DNA from: Fomitopsis serialis | Lineage: Eukaryota > Basidiomycota > Agaricomycetes > Polyporales > Fomitopsidaceae | Direction of reading: 5' to 3' | Assembly (NCBI RefSeq): GCF_022376445.1 | Contig: NW_025954967.1 | Location: 620,001-684,000, forward strand | Length of the DNA stretch: 64,000 bases | In this document: piece after piece, positions 58,078 through 64,000 of the stretch | Layout: each line of letters opens with the position of its first letter | How positions within the stretch are numbered: the first letter of the stretch is position 1 | Position numbers and translations under genes: made by a program | Notes under the pieces: model-generated | Database searches by the model: none | Told to the model about the DNA's origin: nothing | The model's input: only the letters and a program-made list of their open reading frames with translations

Positions 58078-59706
58078 ATGGCTCCCATCCTGGCTTCGCC
58101 TGAAGTGCCTCAATCTACCGCCAACGTCTCCTCAAGCCTTCCTATAGTCTTCCAAGGCAACAAGCAGCTCTTGATCTACGTCGTCTCGGTGCTCGTGGCC
58201 GTCCTCCTCTTCCTGTCGGCCGGGGTCTACCTCCTGCGCCTCCGACTACGCCGCCGGCGTAACCAGCAATCCGGAGGTGTCGACGAAGAAACGGACCCGA
58301 AGCTTCTCGACACCCGCTCTGGAGTGAGCCACCGGCCGACGTTGTACCATGGGTGCTCCTCCAGCATGACACTGAGTGACAGCACTCCAAACGACAATGT
58401 CGAGAAGGGCGGGACTGGAGCTCTTCACCAAGCCCTGCTAACCTCGACGCCCAAGGGAGCTGAGTCCGCGCCGCCGGTACGTTCATAGCTCACCTCACTC
58501 TGCATCGTCAGTGTCGGCTGACACGGGCTGGAAGTCACTGTCGGTTTCAGTCACCGACTTTCCTCCTGCTGTACTGGAGAGCGGGGCTCACGGCGAGCCA
58601 AGCGGGCCTTCCTTCTTCAATAACGCGGGCCTTGCCACTGGAACGTCCGCCACGTCTGGCACACCTGTTCTGAACACGAAACGGGTGAGTACATCAGAAC
58701 CGCGGCATCCGCACACAGCTAACACAAGCCTTCACAGACCAACGACACCTTCATTGCGGTTCAATCCGCGGAGATACCCCGTCCGTCAGTACCCAGAACA
58801 GATGTCCAACACGGAGGTCGCCAGAACACCACGAGTCTAGGGCCAGGCAAGAAGTCGCCCACAAAGGCCCCAGGGCTGATCGCGGAGAGAGCCTGCTTGA
58901 CCGCCTCGACGCCATTCTCGCACAAGAGCCCACCTTTGTAACCCCTGAGGACCCAACACCGTTCCCATTCATCGCAGCAGATCCCACGCGCCGCAGCAGG
59001 GTGATGAGCATGCTCGACGAAATCATCGTGCAGGGGCCTCCGCCGCTCAGTCCAGCCTCGGAGTACGATTCGGATGCATCGAGCACCGACAGCCCGCTCC
59101 CGGCGACGCCTCCTGCCATCGTTGACGACCACGGCTTCCTGCCGCCGCTCGATCTCGCCTCGCTCCTGCGTCTGTCTTCGCCTGACCAGAGGCGCGTCGT
59201 TCTGCTCCTGGAGCCATCGCCCCCGCGCATGCAGGAGTACTTGGTCTGGCCCGTCAAGAAGACCTTGTCGAAGATCACCGGCCGCGGCGCTGTTCCTCCG
59301 CTGTCGCCCCCGCCATCGTCCTCGAGGACACCGACGTCGGCGAACCCCCGACGCAGACACCGGACTGCTCCTCGCTCTTCCACTTTGAGGTGTCTCCGGA
59401 GATGGACTACCTGCAGCCGCCTCCGCCCTCGTGGAACGCACCGAGTGAGGAGACGGTGCAGCCTGTGTACGTACCGAGAAGAATCGTGAGGCCGACCAGC
59501 GTTCGCGGGGCCACGCCGTTCCTGAAACCGAGGCGCTCTCAGCTTCGTGGCCAGCCGAGGCCTACAATTGGACTCGGTCTCTCTGTTGCCCAAGAGCACA
59601 CGTCTCCGGCGATCGACGCAGGTGGTGTGCACCTGTCTGTTCCTCCTCGGGCGATCGCCGCGGCCAGACCCGCTCATAAGGTGGCGTCGCCATACACCTA
59701 CTTCTG
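58078..59706 (+). CDS. Single-pass membrane protein with long cytosolic tail
   Basis: The proposed first ATG is 58078 (MAPILASPEVPQSTANVSSS), but an upstream exon is possible. A single transmembrane helix, LLIYVVSVLVAVLLFLSAGV (58171-58230), is followed by a strongly basic stop-transfer cluster (LRLRLRRRR) and a Ser/Thr/Pro-rich tail. The second exon (from about 58513) and a third (from about 58740) continue with SLLDRLDAILAQEPTFVTPE, RVMSMLDEIIVQGPPPLSPA, LDLASLLRLSSPDQRRVVLL, and then (in a shifted frame) PEMDYLQPPPPSW and RGATPFLKPRRSQ, ending at 59706. The frame change falls on a C5 run at 59307-59311. The layout (short Ser/Thr-rich ectodomain, one span, cytosolic tail) is like many basidiomycete surface sensors, but no specific family was recognised. 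Confidence 0.6.
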
Positions 59707-60153
59707 ATTCCTCATGTTGTCTTGTCTTGTCCTGTTTCCTTGTCTTCCTCACGTCTTGCAAGCTTCATTTTCTTTTCTTTTTCGTCTCGCTGTCCTTGTT
59801 TTCGCATGCCGTCCTGCTCCTGTCTGTCGCCGCGTCTTAGCGAATCTACTACATTCAATCAGTATAATTGCCGCTTCGTCGGTGTACACAGCATCTTATA
59901 ATTTCCCGTCGTCCGTCCTGAAGTCCATCATATTCAGCGACGCGCAGATGTCAATGTCATATCGTATATGAAATTCAATAACGTACATCCCAAGCATGAA
60001 GCTGCCCATCCCGAGGACGTGTCTCCGGCAGAGCCAATGGCAAACTTTCCGCTTACACGTGGTGTTCTGAGCGAGTAGCGGCGCAGAGCATTCCAGGGCT
60101 GGGCCTGCGAACGGCGCGATTGAGCAACGAAGTGCACAGATGGAGGAGACAGC

Positions 60154-60912
60154 ATGAGAGGCGCACAGGGGACGCGTATCACGGCGAACAAACGCCCAGG
60201 TATAAGCGAATATATGGTACCACCCGATGGGTGCTGCCGACAGTATCTGAGTATAATGCGCAGGACGCGCCCTCTTGCTCCAAGACCAATGGGCGAGTCC
60301 TCGCGCTGTGGTGCCCAGGACGCAATGACAACGGGCGGGCCGCATTCTTGGTGCCAACGTCCAACCTCCCGCGTGAACGCCCCCATCGGTGGCGCCACCC
60401 TCCCCCGCCTCAGCCTCCAATGCGATCCACAAGCTGCACTCACAATCCACGTCCAGGAGATGCCGGTCATGGGAGAGGGGAGAGGGCTGACCTGGGTGGT
60501 CAAGTCGAGACCCGCGAAACAACTCGGGAAACGCCAACACATCGTCCTCCAGACCGACTCGCAACGCTCCGGGGTCGGGCGGCTCACATCCGTCGCGGAG
60601 ATGCGCCGCCACTGGGTGCTGTTCACCGTCTCCGGCGGGCCCTACCCGTGCAACGTCCGCGTGCCCGTACCGTGGGCGGCCCTCGACGACCTCGAGAGCT
60701 TCACCCACGTCAAGCTGTACTTCACGCTGCCCACACTGCCCCGCCCGCACCCGGAGTTCGAGCGCATCCCGCTCTTCACGAACGACGAGGAGAATCCGTA
60801 CGAGTTTGAGTTGGGCGAGGGCAGGGCCTTGGACGCGGAGCGACGATACGCTCGGATAACCAGTACCACGTTGGACATGGGGATGCAGTGTCCAGCCGAA
60901 GGCCTCCGATGA
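60154..60912 (+). CDS. Hypothetical protein, single exon
   Basis: The frame is open from ATG 60154 to the stop at 60912 (252 residues), with very high GC at third positions from about 60380 on, supporting coding on this strand rather than the overlapping antisense frame. The likely functional start is downstream of the first ATG. The conserved-looking part is LPRLSLQCDPQAALTIHVQE, RHWVLFTVSGGPYPCNVRVP and THVKLYFTLPTLPRPHPEFE, which suggests a beta-rich fold. There is no signal peptide, membrane span or known motif. Confidence 0.5.
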   Translation: MRGAQGTRITANKRPGISEYMVPPDGCCRQYLSIMRRTRPLAPRPMGESSRCGAQDAMTTGGPHSWCQRPTSRVNAPIGGATLPRLSLQCDPQAALTIHVQEMPVMGEGRGLTWVVKSRPAKQLGKRQHIVLQTDSQRSGVGRLTSVAEMRRHWVLFTVSGGPYPCNVRVPVPWAALDDLESFTHVKLYFTLPTLPRPHPEFERIPLFTNDEENPYEFELGEGRALDAERRYARITSTTLDMGMQCPAEGLR

Positions 60913-60929
60913 GAGCAGTCGTGCCTTCA

Positions 60930-61450
60930 TCTGCGCCGTTGCACGAGTCTTAGCTATAGTTTGTAAAAAGCATCTGGAAGAGGGGTAGGCGGATAGTAGG
61001 AAGCGCAGGTCTGCAAATATTCGCGATGATGCTACGAGAAGTAAAACTTCACTCCTCTAGCCAATGGTTGCCCAAGTGTATGACATACCGATATATACGT
61101 GTCCTCCAGGTCGTCAGACTGGCTTGCTGTTTCACCAGTAACAGGGCCATAAGTGACGTTACAGTAATGGGTCAATCCAAGCTATAGCCGCTGACCAGTT
61201 GCTCCTCAGAAACATTCGCATAAAGTTGGTTGATCAAGCAATGTGTGACTGCGACAGAAGAGGAATGGCACGGCGAACATTGACCAGCTTGGAGTGGTAA
61301 GAGACGAAGCCCAGCCAACCCCAGCCACCAACAACTTGCCAGGTTTGGTCGTCTCGATGACGTAATCTTTCTCCGAGTCCCACTGCGCCGAGGACTGATC
61401 CAAGGCTGATCGAGACTGAGTACTGTACTGTCGCATACACCTGAATGACG
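60930..61450. other. Intergenic, no gene seen
   Basis: Separates the hypothetical gene from the right arm of the inverted duplication. Nothing supported on either strand. Confidence 0.35.
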
Positions 61451-64000
61451 CTCTTGCTTCCCCCGTTCATCAGTATCTACTATCCCTGCAGCAACTCCCG
61501 ACTCAGCGGGTCTCACCGAGGCACGTTCGAACCCGATCAACAATTTTATATCCTCCAGCCATCGAGTCAGTCCGCCCCGCGCCGCCGGCATTCTGCTCTC
61601 CACAATTTGGCTCCGGATGACTTCTGTACACAACCCCCATCCGACACCTGCGCCGGCATCGTCGACGACACTCGTCGCAGAAGGTTAGATAGAGGGGAAG
61701 GTCAGATAGAGGTAGTGGAGACGTTGACAATCGTGAGTATCGTTCGTCTTCGCCGAGATCTCGAGCGCCGTTAAGGACCCTCATCGGAACCTTCTCCGCG
61801 CTATGTATACACCAGCGGATCTCGAGCCGTTTGCTTATCACATCCCTCGCTGCTTGTCCAGGACCATCGCGCACCTTTGCTATACTAGCTATCGCAAGCA
61901 AACTCAACGCCTCATGAGCAACGAAGAGAAATTTGACGCCGTTACGGACTCGGAGAAGGATGTCGGGTCACTCGCGGAAGGTTCGCACAACAATCAGCTT
62001 TTTGCGAAGACCCGGTGGAGTCGGCAGTTGCTGAGATGGGGGGTGGAGGAAAGAGGTGCGTGGTACGGCCACTGGCGCAGAACGCCCGAACTCACTGTTT
62101 GCAAGGCATCCTTCCCGTCCCTCCGGAAGAACGGACGGATAGACACTACAGCAAAGTCTTCTTTGTTTTCCTCTCCGCAAACTTCAACATCCTCTCGTGC
62201 GTTCTTGCCACGACTCGGTTCCGTGCCTCCCTCTAAGTCGGTACTTCAGATTCTCTGCCGGTACGCTGGGACCGATCGCATACGGGCTCGGACTCCGGGA
62301 CACATGCCTGGTCATCCTCTTCTTCAACCTCCTAACGAACATCCCTCCGGCATACCTGTGTGTACGACCTCTTCTCCTTCGTGATCTTGATCTCATTCCG
62401 TCTTAGCGCGACGTTCGGCCCCAGGTTAGGCCTCCGGCAGATGTGTCAAGCACGTTACAGTTTCGGGTGCGTCATTCCAGTAAGTGTTTGTGATCGAACG
62501 CTCACAGCCAAATCCAGGTATTTTGGCGTTATATTATGAGCATATTTAACATGGCGACGGGGATGGGGTACAACATCTGAACTGCATTCTTGGAGGCCAA
62601 ACATTATCAAGTGTATCGAGTGGACATCTTAGTTGGACGTGCGTTGCCTCCTCTCTCGAACGAAACACTGTGCTTACCGTGCTCTGTGCGCTAGGGTCGG
62701 AATTGTAATCATTGCCTAATCTCGCTCTTCGTACGATCCCATCTCTGACGATGCGTGTCTACTTGTCTGATAATTTGGTAACCACAGGTCTCCTTCTGTG
62801 GCTATAAGGTCCTCGTATGGTGCGTCCCTGCATGCATCGCGCTGTCGCTGCCGCTGACCTCGGAGTAGGTACGAGCGCCTGATGTGGATACCAGTGCTCG
62901 TCGCATACGTTGTCGCCGTCGGACTTGGGGGAAGCACCTCATCAACCCTCCGCCAGCAGAACCGGCGACCGCAGCCGACATCTTGAGTTTGCGTCGGTCA
63001 TCGCGGGCTTTGTGATCAGCTATGGGCCGTGCAGCTCGACTACACGCTCTATTACACACCGGACGTCCAGCGTGAGTCCCTCGTAGTCGAGGCTATGGCT
63101 ATCGCTTATAGACGCTTCAGTTGGAAGGTCTTCATGTACACTTACCTGGGTGAACGTCCCATCGTACGTCCCCCGGACACGTTTCCAAGCCGGCCCTGAC
63201 TCGACCCGCAGATCACCCTCCAATGTCTCGGCGCCTCGTTCGCCGTGGCCGCGTCCACGGTGCCCGCGTGGAACGACGGGTATACCAACGGCAACGTCGG
63301 CGGGCTGCTCGAGGCGGTCCTCAGCCCCGTAGGCAACTTTGGCAAGTTCCTGACGGTCATGCTCGCGCTCAGCGCGACGGGGAACATCGCGATCACGCTC
63401 TACTCGTTCTGCATGTCCTTCCAGGTGTTCATCCCGCAGGCGACCTCGTCCCGCGGTACTTCTTCTCCGTGCTTGCCACCGCGATGTACGTCCTCCCTAG
63501 TTCCATGCGTATGTGCGTCGATCTGACGCCCGCGCAGCGTCATCCCGCTGTCGATCGTGGGCCAGCACAAGTTCTACGACACGCTGAGCAACTTCCTCGG
63601 GCTGATCGGCTACTGGACGAGCGCGTTTTGCGCCGTCGTGATCGTCGAGCACCTCGTCATCCGCCGCGGCGCCTTCGCGAACTACGACCTGCGCTGCTGG
63701 AACGACTACCGCGGCTGCCGCTCGGGCTCGCGGCCATCGGCGCGTGCCTGCTCGCGGTCGGGCTGATCGTGCCGTCGATGGGCCAGGTGTGGTTCGTCGG
63801 CCGTTCGCGCGGACGACGGGCGACATCGGGTTCGAGCTGGCGTTCGTGGCGACGGCGCTGTTTTATGTCCCGTTGAGGATGCTGGAGTTGAGGTTTAGGG
63901 AGTTGGTGTAGGGTGAGGTTTAGCTGGTGTGTGTGCGGCAGATCATCTAGAAGTACTCAATCGAGACTGTGCTTATATGGAAACTGGATAGCCATGAAAT
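61450..64000 (+). repeat. Inverted segmental duplication, right arm (partner 24930-28010)
   Basis: Homology to the left arm starts near 61450 and continues to the window edge, so the duplicated unit may be longer than seen. It includes the permease upstream region (ccgccccgcgccgccggcat here against the reverse complement of 27850-27880). Confidence 0.85.
61914..63911 (+). pseudogene. Purine-cytosine permease duplicate, decayed
   Basis: This is an inverted duplicate of the permease at 25043-27539. The start MSNEEKFDAVTDSEKDVGSL and the stop at 63911 are kept, and introns are in the same places. Compared with the left gene it has many single-base deletions in exons: acaacatctgaactg for acaacatcctgaatt (62570), atattatgagc for atcattatgagc (62531), gcgacctcgtcc for gcgatcctcgtcc (63442), taccgcggctgc for taccggcggctgc (63709) and gtcggccgttcg for gtcggcccgttcg (63801). 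Long stretches remain readable in pieces (GNVGGLLEAVLSPVGNFGKF, TLSNFLGLIGYWTSAFCAVV). It lacks the intron insertion of the left gene. Either it is a pseudogene or this arm is poorly polished sequence. Confidence 0.75.

Noticed and set aside
59896..60930. Long open frame on the minus strand opposite the hypothetical gene at 60154-60912
   Set aside because: It is antisense to a frame with strongly biased third positions. Long antisense frames are expected in GC-rich coding DNA, and no motif supports it.
61172..61640. Minus-strand frame upstream of the permease duplicate
   Set aside because: It overlaps the duplicated promoter region, which is non-coding next to the intact permease copy.
1..64000. 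CRISPR array, bacterial operons, ribosome binding sites or prophage
   Set aside because: The intron-rich gene structure and gene families are fungal. No regularly spaced repeats or phage genes were seen.

Overview
The window looks like a euchromatic but heavily duplicated stretch of a filamentous basidiomycete genome, probably an Agaricomycete. Genes are split by many introns of about 45-60 bp with GT..AG ends. Genes with recognisable fungal families are an NCS1 purine-cytosine permease, a desaturase with a C-terminal cytochrome b5 domain, a phenol-hydroxylase-type FAD monooxygenase, an ornithine-type mitochondrial carrier and a giant DUF3712-like membrane protein. No rRNA, complete tRNA, CRISPR array or bacterial-type operon was seen.

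Left part (1-34 kb). This is a duplication nest built around one unrecognised family of about 800-900 residue proteins ('two-module family' below). Copies or fragments lie at 1-874(-), 2597-5696(-), 10150-10410(+), 12600-12960(-), 14135-17072(-), 17788-20965(-), 21070-21880(+) and 28857-31797(+). Three look intact (2597-5696, 17788-20965, 28857-31797), one runs off the window edge, and the rest are broken. A coiled-coil, Ser/Pro-rich protein gene was dragged along and is present as two near full-length copies (11056-12595 and 32411-34041) and several relics. Between the copies lie an AT-rich island with an intact 524-residue gene (6829-8573), an ornithine carrier pseudogene (1269-2327), an FAD monooxygenase (22056-24298) and a purine-cytosine permease (25043-27539).

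Main proposal. The AT-rich gene carries a PD-(D/E)xK nuclease-like signature (PD at codons 246-247, E290-A-K292). Its C-terminal half aligns by eye with both halves of the two-module family. The two-module proteins therefore look like an expanded, internally duplicated and mostly active-site-degenerate branch of the same nuclease-like fold. Their function is unknown and this link is inference.

Right part (34-64 kb). This is more conventional: a roughly 9 kb DUF3712-like gene (34938-44033), a gene-poor stretch (44.1-47.9 kb), two related small membrane protein genes (48068 and 54702) on either side of an OLE1-type desaturase (50145-51816), a single-pass membrane protein (58078-59706), a GC-rich hypothetical gene (60154-60912), and a decayed inverted duplicate of the permease (61914-63911) that runs to the window end.

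Caution. Many reading-frame breaks are single-base losses at short homopolymers. Some genes called broken may be intact in the organism, and all splice sites were placed by eye.
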